The position numbers and the translations under genes were made by a program. Below the pieces are notes generated by a model that saw only the letters and a list, made by a program, of their open reading frames with translations, had not been told where the DNA came from and made no database searches. From Candidatus Gerdarchaeota archaeon (GTDB lineage: Archaea; Asgardarchaeota; Heimdallarchaeia; JABLTI01), in assembly GCA_016840905.1 (NCBI GenBank), contig JAEORM010000177.1, forward strand, positions 1-5,311: DNA of 5,311 nt, in the 5' to 3' direction. Shown piece by piece: positions 1 through 5,311 of the stretch. Positions within the stretch are counted from its first letter, which is position 1. Every line of letters starts with the position of its first letter.

Positions 1-87
1 AATTAAAACTATTATCTTTTCCTTTTTCAGTAATTTCAATTTTATCCCAATTCCATTTTTCAACTTAAAAAATGAATTTTCAAATAA

Positions 88-100
88 ATATAAATAATAG
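88..100 (+). promoter_or_regulatory. candidate TATA box for the first propeller gene
   Basis: ATATAAATAATAG resembles an archaeal box A. If it is used, transcription would start near 115-120 and leave a leader of roughly 85-90 nt before the ATG at 206, which is long for an archaeon. The core TATAAATAATAG recurs exactly, on the minus strand, at 5298-5309 ahead of the second propeller gene. In DNA this AT-rich the match may be chance. The competing candidate at 141-150 is better placed but a weaker match. Confidence 0.25.
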
Positions 101-194
101 ATGAAATAAAAATTATTCGTCTATAATTTTTGTTGGATCTTTGTAAATTATGCGAAAATTCATAATCTAAAAATTATAGTACTCAAAGTATCTC

Positions 195-200
195 GAGGGT
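195..200 (+). promoter_or_regulatory. Shine-Dalgarno-like site for the first propeller gene
   Basis: GAGGGT lies 5 nt before the ATG at 206 and can pair with the 3' end of archaeal 16S rRNA. It supports 206 over the in-frame ATG at 269, which has no such site nearby. A second strong purine motif, GGAGGA at 215-220, lies inside the coding region but has no start codon at a useful distance. Confidence 0.55.
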
Positions 201-205
201 ATCTA

Positions 206-1831
206 ATGTATACTGGAGGAAAGAAGGGTTTTAACTATCAAGAGTATAAATTAACGAAGCATAAATTTATGGTTCAACTATTATCGTTTTTATTACTACT
301 AAGTGGTCCTTTTTTACAAGCTAATCATTGTCTAGCTGCTTATCAGACAAGTCAATCGTCACTGCACCCTCATTGCTCCTCCTCTTTAGATGGTAACTAT
401 ATTATCCCGACAATTCAAACTTGGGATGGTGGACTGTTCAACGATTCTGATGATGCTACTGATCTTGCATATGATGCAGCTGTTGATCCGGAGGGAAATG
501 TTGTTGTAACTGGGTATAGTTTTGCTTACAATGACACTCTCCCGATTCTCAAATACAATGCTACAGGTTCGTTACTTTGGAATAGTTCAATTCCAAGTCT
601 TGATAAATTAGAAATTGGTCGTTGTATTACCACTGATCAAACTGGTGCAATCTATCTTGCTGGTGATGCTGAATCTTACAGCGATGATGCTTGGCTTTGG
701 AAATATTCTACTACAGGAGAGCAACTCTGGAATAGTACTTTTGGTGGTTTGAGGGATCAAAATGTTTATGACCTAGGCCTCGATTCAGCTGGCAATATCC
801 TTCTAACAGGTTACACTGATTTTTGGTATGTCGGATTGGAAAATCAAGCATTTCTCTGCAAATTTGATCCCACTGGTCATTTGCTCTGGAATCGAACCTT
901 TGGGGGGAGTATCTCAGAATATGCATTTGGACTAACTATTGATAGTGAAGATACTTATTATTTAACAGGCGAAACGCTTACTCCTCAGAACAATATCAGC
1001 ACTCTTCTTTTAGCTTATTCTTCCCAGGGAGACCTTCTCTGGAACCGAACGTTTGTTATTGGTGATCGTTCCTGGGGTGATAGCGTCATCCTTGATTTGA
1101 GTGAACGCTACCTCTTCGTAACTGGTGGTGCTTTTGACTATTCTGATAATGCCTGGTACAGCTATCTTAGCAAGATCTCAGCTTCCACTGGCCATCTTTT
1201 GTGGACTCGTTTCAATTCTGTTTTACAATTAGCCATTGGGTATGATATCGTGCTCGATCATTTTGGTGATGTGCTTGTCGCTGGTATTACTGAAAATCTT
1301 TCCAGCAGCTTAGGTCTAGATGTCTTTCTATGTAAATACGATAAAACTGGTGACCTCCTCTGGCAGTATACCTGGCAAGGATCAGCTTTGGACAGATGCT
1401 ACGGTATTGCTTATTCCTTCTCTGAAGTTTCAGGTGAACACCTATATCTCGTAGGTGAGACCAAATCATTTGGGACCACTAAATCTGATATCCTTTTGCT
1501 GATTATCATTGATACGGATGCAGATGGTTTAACTGATGCTTGGGAGGAAAGCCACGGGACAGATCCTTCTCTAGCTGATTCCGATTTTGATGGCTTGACT
1601 GACTACCAAGAAGTAGCTGTCTATCTTACCGATCCCCTCGATTCTGACAGTGATGGGGATGGTTGGTTGGATGGCAAAGAGGTTACTTGGGGGACGGATC
1701 CTTTGAACCCTGTTAGTAACCCCTATCGTCGAAAAATCATTCTCGCAGCGACTCTTCCTAGCAGTGGTATCATTCTTGCAGTTGCTGTTTTTGTCACTCT
1801 TTATGATAGGGAAAACAGACTTCACAAATAA
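206..1831 (+). CDS. Secreted, membrane-anchored seven-bladed beta-propeller protein with TSP3-type calcium loops
   Basis: This is a 541-residue predicted cell-surface protein. Residues 20-44 form a signal peptide (basic HK, then a Leu-rich core, likely cleavage near CLA-A). Residues 69-435 hold a diverged SBBP/PQQ-like propeller. Seven strands of the type VVVTG occur at 99, 149, 198, 251, 303, 356 and 413, and six are followed by a (L/Q)LW strand. The seventh Trp strand is supplied by IQTW at 70-73, so the ring closes by an N-terminal 'velcro' strand as seven blades. Residues 436-447, 458-469 and 481-492 are DxDxDGxxDxxE loops typical of thrombospondin type 3/bacterial TSP3 repeats, expected to bind calcium and act as a stiff stalk. 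Residues 511-533 form a transmembrane helix with a short tail. RRK at 508-510 lies on the outer face in this topology, which is slightly unusual. About nine N-x-S/T sequons fit an exported glycoprotein. The start at 206 is favoured by GAGGGT 5 nt upstream. The ligand is unknown and a specific role cannot be named. Confidence 0.88.
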   Translation: MYTGGKKGFNYQEYKLTKHKFMVQLLSFLLLLSGPFLQANHCLAAYQTSQSSLHPHCSSSLDGNYIIPTIQTWDGGLFNDSDDATDLAYDAAVDPEGNVVVTGYSFAYNDTLPILKYNATGSLLWNSSIPSLDKLEIGRCITTDQTGAIYLAGDAESYSDDAWLWKYSTTGEQLWNSTFGGLRDQNVYDLGLDSAGNILLTGYTDFWYVGLENQAFLCKFDPTGHLLWNRTFGGSISEYAFGLTIDSEDTYYLTGETLTPQNNISTLLLAYSSQGDLLWNRTFVIGDRSWGDSVILDLSERYLFVTGGAFDYSDNAWYSYLSKISASTGHLLWTRFNSVLQLAIGYDIVLDHFGDVLVAGITENLSSSLGLDVFLCKYDKTGDLLWQYTWQGSALDRCYGIAYSFSEVSGEHLYLVGETKSFGTTKSDILLLIIIDTDADGLTDAWEESHGTDPSLADSDFDGLTDYQEVAVYLTDPLDSDSDGDGWLDGKEVTWGTDPLNPVSNPYRRKIILAATLPSSGIILAVAVFVTLYDRENRLHK

Positions 1832-1872
1832 TGAAATATACTGCAAAAATGAAAGTTAGAAAAAAAAACAAA

Positions 1873-2057
1873 AGGCTCACGTTGAACACCTATCCTCGGG
1901 AAGCCCACTTGGCAGTGGTCTTCTGATTCCTCGGATGTGAGGGATGCTTGGGAGATGGGGGGAAAAAAAAGAACTGGTGCGTGAGGCGGGAATTGTTCAA
2001 GAGAAGTCGCAACTTCTGTTTTTTGAACCCACGTACTCCTGCGAGGGCTGTTTTTTT
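1873..2057 (+). ncRNA. Candidate structured non-coding RNA of unknown family
   Basis: A GC-rich island (94 of 177 bases from 1874 to 2050 are G or C by hand count) stands out in AT-rich intergenic DNA 40 bp after the upstream stop codon. Hairpin one spans 1900-1923: GAAG/CTTC and CCACT/AGTGG stems around a TGGC loop, with a single C/U mismatch. Hairpin two spans 1977-2036: an outer stem GTGCGTG/CACGTAC (one G-U), then GTTCAA/TTGAAC, then AGAAGT/ACTTCT with a CGCA loop. The island ends with GAGGGCTG and a T7 run at 2051-2057, which resembles archaeal oligo-U termination. AAATATA at 1834-1840 could be its own weak promoter. It might instead be a structured 3' UTR of the upstream gene. It does not show conserved motifs of RNase P RNA, SRP RNA or tRNA. 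The plus strand is inferred from the T-run; boundaries are approximate. Confidence 0.42.
2037..2057 (+). terminator. T-rich termination site after the GC-rich island
   Basis: The base of the long hairpin (outer stem ending at 2036) is followed by a short GC-rich stretch and then T7 at 2051-2057. Archaeal RNA polymerase terminates at oligo-T runs, so this would end either the first propeller transcript or an independent small RNA. Another long run, T10 at 2189-2198 after GGGCTA, could be a backup. Confidence 0.4.
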
Positions 2058-2502
2058 AGGTAGGTTATTAAGGCTGTTTTCAAGTCTTTTCTTAGACCTT
2101 TTTCTGCCCTTCTTATTACCTTGACATCCGACTATTTCGATTTCTTCCTTTTATTTTCTTTCAGATCTCAAGACTTTAGTTCGGGCTATTTTTTTTTTCG
2201 ATAAACTCAAAGAATCTCTCTATAAACAAACATTGATGTGGAAGGCGCAATTCAAACACAGACTCCTTTGAAAAGTCAAATCTACAAAATCTTTAACACT
2301 TCAAAATAAAAATTACCTTCAACGACTAGAATGAATGAATTATTTATTGTTAATTGCATATGTAGTTAAATAGAAATAAAACGTCTTTAATACTCTACTA
2401 TACTTGCTTTTAACTCATTTAAAGGTAATAATATATTTTTAGAAAAGGTTCCAATAATTGCAGAGAAGTAGCTATTTGTGTTCTATATTGGGTTTTTCAT
2501 TG
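2058..2502. other. Non-coding spacer, pyrimidine-rich then AT-rich
   Basis: No credible gene is seen on either strand. From about 2073 to 2200 the plus strand is rich in T and C, with a T10 run at 2189-2198, which suits a region where transcription from the left ends. From about 2280 to 2500 the sequence is ordinary AT-rich DNA leading to the promoter of the peptidase gene. A 10-codon ATG frame at 2235 has no ribosome-binding site and is not called. Confidence 0.5.
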
Positions 2503-2512
2503 TTTATAAATA
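2503..2512 (+). promoter_or_regulatory. Archaeal TATA box (box A) of the caspase-like peptidase gene
   Basis: TTTATAAATA is an essentially ideal archaeal TATA element. Transcription would start about 25 bp downstream, near 2533-2538, giving a leader of about 30 nt before the ATG at 2565. This indicates that the peptidase gene is transcribed on its own and not from the upstream propeller promoter. No convincing BRE could be assigned immediately upstream. Confidence 0.65.
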
Positions 2513-2551
2513 GTCTTCCAAAAACAGTCTATTGAAAATTTAAACCAAATT

Positions 2552-2557
2552 GGAGAT
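2552..2557 (+). promoter_or_regulatory. Shine-Dalgarno site that fixes the peptidase start
   Basis: GGAGAT lies 7 nt before the ATG at 2565. The longer in-frame alternative, a TTG at 2550, overlaps this site, so the motif is better read as the ribosome-binding site of ATG 2565 than as coding sequence. Confidence 0.65.
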
Positions 2558-2564
2558 TAAAAAA

Positions 2565-3488
2565 ATGAAAAAGATGCAGAAAAATGTTTGTTTTATTGTA
2601 CTAGTTGTAGTATTAACTGGGACAGCGACAACTTTTATCAGAGTGCAAGGTTCAGTAACCTTTGATGGCACAGTTGAAGATTGTTCTGATAATGCACTTA
2701 GTGGGGTCGTAGTAACACTCTTTGATTACTACCTTACTTCCTTAGGATCTGATACCACAGATAGCTCAGGCGATTATAGCTTTGATGTAACCCTTAATGG
2801 TAACTCACCATATTTATTAACAGCTTCAAAAACACGTTTTACTACAGGAATGAAATGGGTTGCTAGTGAAGGAACTAACGATTTCGAACTTGTAGGAAAT
2901 GGCGAAAAAATTGGAGTCTTTTTCTGGGCAAGTGATGCAGGCCGTGAAATCGATATTGATGATTACATTGATCAATTGGAAACAGACGAAGGTTATACGA
3001 AATTCTACAAATTTGAAAACAGTTCGGATGTTGCATCCGATTGTGCAACTGTAGATGCTTATGAAATCGATGCTGATACAATCTTCGTTTATATTTATGG
3101 GCATGGATATAATTCTGGTGGACATTCTTATACTAGTTTTATGGAAAATGGTTCCAGCATTGCTTCCAATACATTTCGAGGTTATATGGATTTATGGGAA
3201 GCTAATAGGAAATGTATACTTGTTGAGTCGTGTTATTCTGGTGATTGGGCTGATGATTTTGCAGCTGCACCATATTTAGCTATTTCAACCTCTGATGAAA
3301 CGCATCCTTCTGTCACGTATAATTCGCAGCCCACCCCTTATGAAGGAAAATTCTCTCATTATTTCTTTATACGCATTGGTTTTGATGATACAGCTTCAGA
3401 AGCTTATGATAATACTGAACCACTAATTTATAATCCGTATCAATATCCAAAGATAAGCGATTACTCAACCTATGATTGGTTTGATTAA
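2565..3488 (+). CDS. Secreted caspase/legumain-like cysteine peptidase (clan CD, C13/C14-like)
   Basis: This is a complete 307-residue protein from ATG 2565, chosen because GGAGAT precedes it at 7 nt; a TTG at 2550 would add five residues and overlap that site. Residues 1-29 are a signal peptide (KK start, hydrophobic core, likely cleavage after VQG). Residues 30-110 look like a carboxypeptidase-regulatory/prealbumin-like beta-sandwich (GTVEDCSDNALSGVVVTL, then SGDYSFDV). Residues 114-307 carry the caspase-type fold: KIGVFFWASDA as first strand, then TIFVYIYGHG with catalytic His180, then CILVESCYSG with catalytic Cys223. The His-Gly and (E/D)SCxSG motifs after hydrophobic strands are the clan CD signature. 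ISTSDE at 240-245, GKFSHYFF at 261-268 and ASEAYD at 277-282 match the usual later part of C13-like archaeal enzymes. No membrane anchor follows, so it should be soluble outside the cell. Clan CD enzymes cut after Asp, Asn, Arg or Lys; the preference here cannot be read. The beta-sandwich may be a prodomain or a binding module. Confidence 0.85.
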   Translation: MKKMQKNVCFIVLVVVLTGTATTFIRVQGSVTFDGTVEDCSDNALSGVVVTLFDYYLTSLGSDTTDSSGDYSFDVTLNGNSPYLLTASKTRFTTGMKWVASEGTNDFELVGNGEKIGVFFWASDAGREIDIDDYIDQLETDEGYTKFYKFENSSDVASDCATVDAYEIDADTIFVYIYGHGYNSGGHSYTSFMENGSSIASNTFRGYMDLWEANRKCILVESCYSGDWADDFAAAPYLAISTSDETHPSVTYNSQPTPYEGKFSHYFFIRIGFDDTASEAYDNTEPLIYNPYQYPKISDYSTYDWFD

Positions 3489-3499
3489 CTATAATACAT

Positions 3500-3537
3500 A
3501 GTGGGAACAATTGTTCGCACTTATTTTTTTCTTTTTG
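3500..3537 (+). terminator. Hairpin plus T-tract terminator of the peptidase gene
   Basis: Eleven bases after the TAA stop there is a hairpin: AGTG (3500-3503) pairs with CACT (3518-3521) and GAAC (3505-3508) with GTTC (3513-3516), with a G/G mismatch and an AATT loop. The centre GAACAATTGTTC is a perfect palindrome. A T-rich run (TTATTTTTTTCTTTTT) follows directly, as in an intrinsic terminator. Confidence 0.6.
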
Positions 3538-3579
3538 GGTATTTTTTATTCTTTTGATTTTACCAAAATAAGTCAAAAA

Positions 3580-3626
3580 TTAGGTTTAAAAATAAATACA
3601 ATGATCTTTCCTACAAAAGAGGAAAG
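3580..3626 (-). terminator. Hairpin plus T-rich terminator of the second propeller gene
   Basis: Reading the minus strand, three bases after the stop codon there is a perfect 7-bp hairpin: on the plus strand CTTTCCT (3606-3612) pairs with AGGAAAG (3620-3626) around a 7-nt loop. The minus strand then continues into T-rich sequence (TTGTATTTATTTTTAAACC). The two convergent genes therefore each seem to have their own terminator within the 141-bp spacer. Confidence 0.5.
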
Positions 3627-3629
3627 GAA

Positions 3630-5249
3630 TTAGAAAATGAGGAGCTTCTTTCGTTCCTTGTTTGAATGGTGTTTTATAATTTTCAAGAATGTTATAATTG
3701 GCATAATGATTATGAATGCTAAGAATCCATTAACATTGCTAGATTGAGTAGCAGGAATAGGCGTGTCAACAAATTTCGTAACAAATATATCACTCCCACC
3801 ACTTAGGGTGGCATCATAAGCATTTTTGGTGGGAAAATCATCTGACTGCGTGACACCAGTAACAAAACAGCTCCCATTATCAGTAACAGCAAGCCCATAC
3901 CCATAATCAGACTCAGTTCCACCAAGATAAGAACTCCAGCAGAGGAAACCAGTAGCGTTAAATCTGGAAACAAAGCTATCATATTCACCGCTTAAAGAAT
4001 AGATAAAAGCATTCTTAGTTGGGAAATCACTTGAACAAGTCTCTCCAGTCACATAACAGCTACCATCATCTTTAACGTTTATAGCATACCCACGATCAGT
4101 GACATTTCCCCCCCTGTAAGTACTCCAGAGAAGAAGTCCTTCTGAGGAGAACTTGGTAATAAAAGCATCACCAAATCCACCAAAAGTATTGTAGAAAGCA
4201 TTTTGAAGGGGAAAATCACTTGACCCTGCAAAGCCAGTAATATAGCAGCTGCCATCACCAGCAACAGCAATATCCAAAGCCTCATCCCATAAAGCACCAC
4301 CTAAGAAGGTACTCCAGAGAAGGGAACCAGTACTATCAAATTTGGTCACAAAAACATCCCAATCACCATTAGGGGTGGCATCATACGCATTTAAGGTCGG
4401 GAAATCACTGGAAGCAGTAAATCCTGTAACATAGCAGCTACCATCACTTGCAACGGCAATACCAAACCCCCATTCAACAGCAGCACCTCCAAGGTAGGTG
4501 CTCCAGAGGAAGGTACCATTAGAAGAAAATTTGGAAACAAAAACATCATAAGAACCACCATTATGAGTACTGTCATAAGCGTTTTGTGTTGGAAAATCAC
4601 TGGAATTGGTTAATCCTGTAATATAACAGCTGCCATCACTTGCAACAGCTATGCTATGCCCTTCATCCAATTCACTACCACCAAGAAACGTACTCCAAAG
4701 AAGGGAACCACTTGAAGAGAACTTTGCTAGAAAAACATCGTTATTACCACCAATAGTGTTATTGTAAGCATTTATGGTGGGTAAATCGTTTGATTTTGTT
4801 AACCCTGTAATATAGCTACTACCATCATCAACAACTGAAATATCAATGCCAATATCTGTATCACTCCCTCCAAAGTAGCTGCTCCAGAGCAGTGAACCAT
4901 TAGTAGCAAACTTTGAAATAATGGCATCTGTATCGCCACTATAAGTGCTGTTAAAAGCATTTTGTGTGGGGAAATCGCTTGATATGGTTTGACCTGTGAC
5001 ATAACAATTACCGTCATCAGTAACAGCAATGCTACGTCCATATTCACCTTCACTTCCACCAAGGAATGTACTGAAATTTAATTCGGGGTAAATTGCAGGT
5101 ACAGTTTCACGGCAAGCTAAAGGTATAGATTGTTCTGTAACAGATAGTACGAGCTGAGGTATTGATAGAAAGGCTATACTTAGGAGGAGTACAATGCTTA
5201 AATGGTTGAAAACTAATCGTGAAAGTTTTGCCAAAATATTTACCTTCAA
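3630..5249 (-). CDS. SBBP-repeat seven-bladed beta-propeller surface protein with C-terminal membrane anchor
   Basis: This is a 539-residue predicted surface protein. Residues 7-36 form a signal peptide (basic start, Leu/Ile-rich core). Residues 58-494 are seven near-identical SBBP repeats with consensus FLGGxxxDxGxxIAVxxDGSC, YVTGxTxSSDFPTxNAY, DxFVxKFxxxGxLLWST. The (Y/F)(V/I)TG strands start at 83, 146, 209, 273, 336, 399 and 462, a spacing of 63-64 residues. The first strand (LNFSTFLGG, 57-65) lacks its LLW and the last blade lacks its own LLW strand, so the N-terminus closes a seven-bladed ring. A short TQSSN linker precedes a transmembrane helix at 508-522 and a basic tail (KIIKHHSNKERKK), fitting an outward-facing domain with the tail inside. 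About ten N-x-S/T sequons are present. The start is uncertain: TTG 5249 gives the full length, while TTG 5234 has GAAGGT 7 nt upstream and would lose five residues. No ATG is available. The ligand is unknown; SBBP propellers are usually binding or adhesion scaffolds without known catalysis. Confidence 0.88.
   Translation of the reverse strand: MKVNILAKLSRLVFNHLSIVLLLSIAFLSIPQLVLSVTEQSIPLACRETVPAIYPELNFSTFLGGSEGEYGRSIAVTDDGNCYVTGQTISSDFPTQNAFNSTYSGDTDAIISKFATNGSLLWSSYFGGSDTDIGIDISVVDDGSSYITGLTKSNDLPTINAYNNTIGGNNDVFLAKFSSSGSLLWSTFLGGSELDEGHSIAVASDGSCYITGLTNSSDFPTQNAYDSTHNGGSYDVFVSKFSSNGTFLWSTYLGGAAVEWGFGIAVASDGSCYVTGFTASSDFPTLNAYDATPNGDWDVFVTKFDSTGSLLWSTFLGGALWDEALDIAVAGDGSCYITGFAGSSDFPLQNAFYNTFGGFGDAFITKFSSEGLLLWSTYRGGNVTDRGYAINVKDDGSCYVTGETCSSDFPTKNAFIYSLSGEYDSFVSRFNATGFLCWSSYLGGTESDYGYGLAVTDNGSCFVTGVTQSDDFPTKNAYDATLSGGSDIFVTKFVDTPIPATQSSNVNGFLAFIIIMPIITFLKIIKHHSNKERKKLLIF
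3768..5079 (-). repeat. Seven tandem ~189-bp coding repeats (SBBP blades)
   Basis: The propeller part of the minus-strand gene is a tandem array of seven units of 189-192 bp, each encoding one 63- or 64-residue blade. On the plus strand the recurring marks are segments like CAGCTACCATCA (reverse of the DGSCY codons) and GGGAAATCACT (reverse of the SDFP codons). Units differ at many silent and coding sites, so the array is old and under protein-level constraint, not a fresh duplication. It could still permit changes in blade number by recombination. Confidence 0.8.
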
Positions 5250-5297
5250 TAATAAACTCTTAGATTATAGTAATTAAACACTTATGTAAAAAAGTAA

Positions 5298-5310
5298 CTA
5301 TTATTTATAA
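5298..5310 (-). promoter_or_regulatory. Probable TATA box of the second propeller gene
   Basis: The minus strand reads TTATAAATAATAG here, a good archaeal box A match. It lies about 55 bp before the TTG at 5249 and about 70 bp before the TTG at 5234. The first spacing is close to that between TATA box and start in the peptidase gene. The window ends one base beyond, so upstream elements cannot be seen. Confidence 0.45.
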
Positions 5311-5311
5311 C

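Larger units (their letters stand above)
1..205. other. AT-rich upstream region without a gene
   Basis: No open reading frame of useful length is visible on either strand. The stretch is very AT-rich and presumably holds the promoter of the propeller gene that starts at 206. Two weak TATA-like candidates can be seen. One is ATATAAATAATAG at 88-100, which shares 12 bases with the element upstream of the other propeller gene. The other is TTGTAAATTA at 141-150, which is a poorer match but lies about 60 bp before the start codon, the same distance as in the peptidase gene. I cannot decide between them from sequence alone. Confidence 0.5.

Noticed and set aside
305..340. Lipoprotein lipobox near Cys42 of the first propeller
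   Set aside because: The residues before the Cys (QANH) do not fit the [LVI][ASTVI][GAS]C pattern, and the protein already has a C-terminal membrane anchor.
269..1831. Shorter start of the first propeller at the ATG at 269
   Set aside because: It would still leave a signal-like hydrophobic segment but lacks a ribosome-binding site, and TATAAATT at 245-252 is badly placed for a leaderless transcript; ATG 206 has GAGGGT 5 nt upstream.
1976..1986. GTGCG at 1977-1981, like the 5' end of a group II intron
   Set aside because: No domain V/VI hairpin of the expected form, no reverse transcriptase gene and no intron-sized segment follow; the bases are better explained as one arm of the long hairpin.
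1941..1990. G-quadruplex in the run of G tracts
   Set aside because: GGG tracts at 1941, 1950 and 1957 lack a fourth tract within normal loop length; the next lies over 25 bases away.
1873..2057. Known housekeeping RNAs (RNase P RNA, SRP RNA, tRNA) as identity of the GC-rich island
   Set aside because: I could not find the conserved RNase P core, the SRP helix 8 motif or a tRNA cloverleaf; the island is also shorter than typical archaeal RNase P or SRP RNA.
2826..3125. Opposite-strand reading frames within the peptidase gene and similar frames under both propeller genes
   Set aside because: They lie inside clearly coding genes, have no recognisable domains and no ribosome-binding or promoter signals; they are shadows of the real frames.
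3768..5079. Periodic similar segments that could suggest a repeat array such as CRISPR
   Set aside because: The period is 189-192 bp, the units are translated in one frame, and they match SBBP propeller blades; there are no short identical repeats with unique spacers.

Overview
The window looks archaeal and most likely comes from an Asgard-type genome. It is AT-rich. A textbook archaeal TATA box (TTTATAAATA) lies upstream of the central gene, Shine-Dalgarno-like GGAG/GAGGG motifs sit near the starts, and all three genes encode exported proteins of kinds common in Asgard archaea: SBBP-type beta-propellers and a clan CD caspase/legumain-like peptidase. The taxonomic call is inference; no rRNA, tRNA or informational gene is present to settle it.

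Layout. Positions 1-205 are AT-rich upstream sequence without a gene. 206-1831 (+) encodes a 541-residue surface protein: signal peptide, seven-bladed beta-propeller, three calcium-binding TSP3-type loops and a C-terminal membrane anchor. 1832-2564 is a long non-coding stretch. Its first part, about 1873-2057, is a GC-rich island (about 53% GC by hand count) with two strong hairpins and a terminal T7 run, and is the best candidate for an undescribed structured RNA. The rest is pyrimidine-rich, then AT-rich, and ends in the TATA box of the next gene. 2565-3488 (+) encodes a secreted caspase-like peptidase with a His/Cys dyad behind a small beta-sandwich domain. 3489-3629 is a short convergent spacer with a separate terminator-like hairpin for each strand. 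3630-5249 (-) encodes a second propeller protein, with seven very regular 63-residue SBBP repeats, a C-terminal membrane helix and a basic tail. Its probable TATA box lies at the right edge of the window.

How the parts fit. All three products are predicted to be outside the cytoplasmic membrane: two propellers anchored by their C-termini and displayed outward, and one soluble protease. The peptidase converges on the second propeller gene and lies downstream of the first in the same orientation, but about 730 bp away and with its own promoter, so this is a neighbourhood and not an operon. A role of the peptidase in trimming or releasing neighbouring surface proteins is possible but is only inferred from position. 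Nothing here is a mobile element, CRISPR array, tRNA or rRNA.
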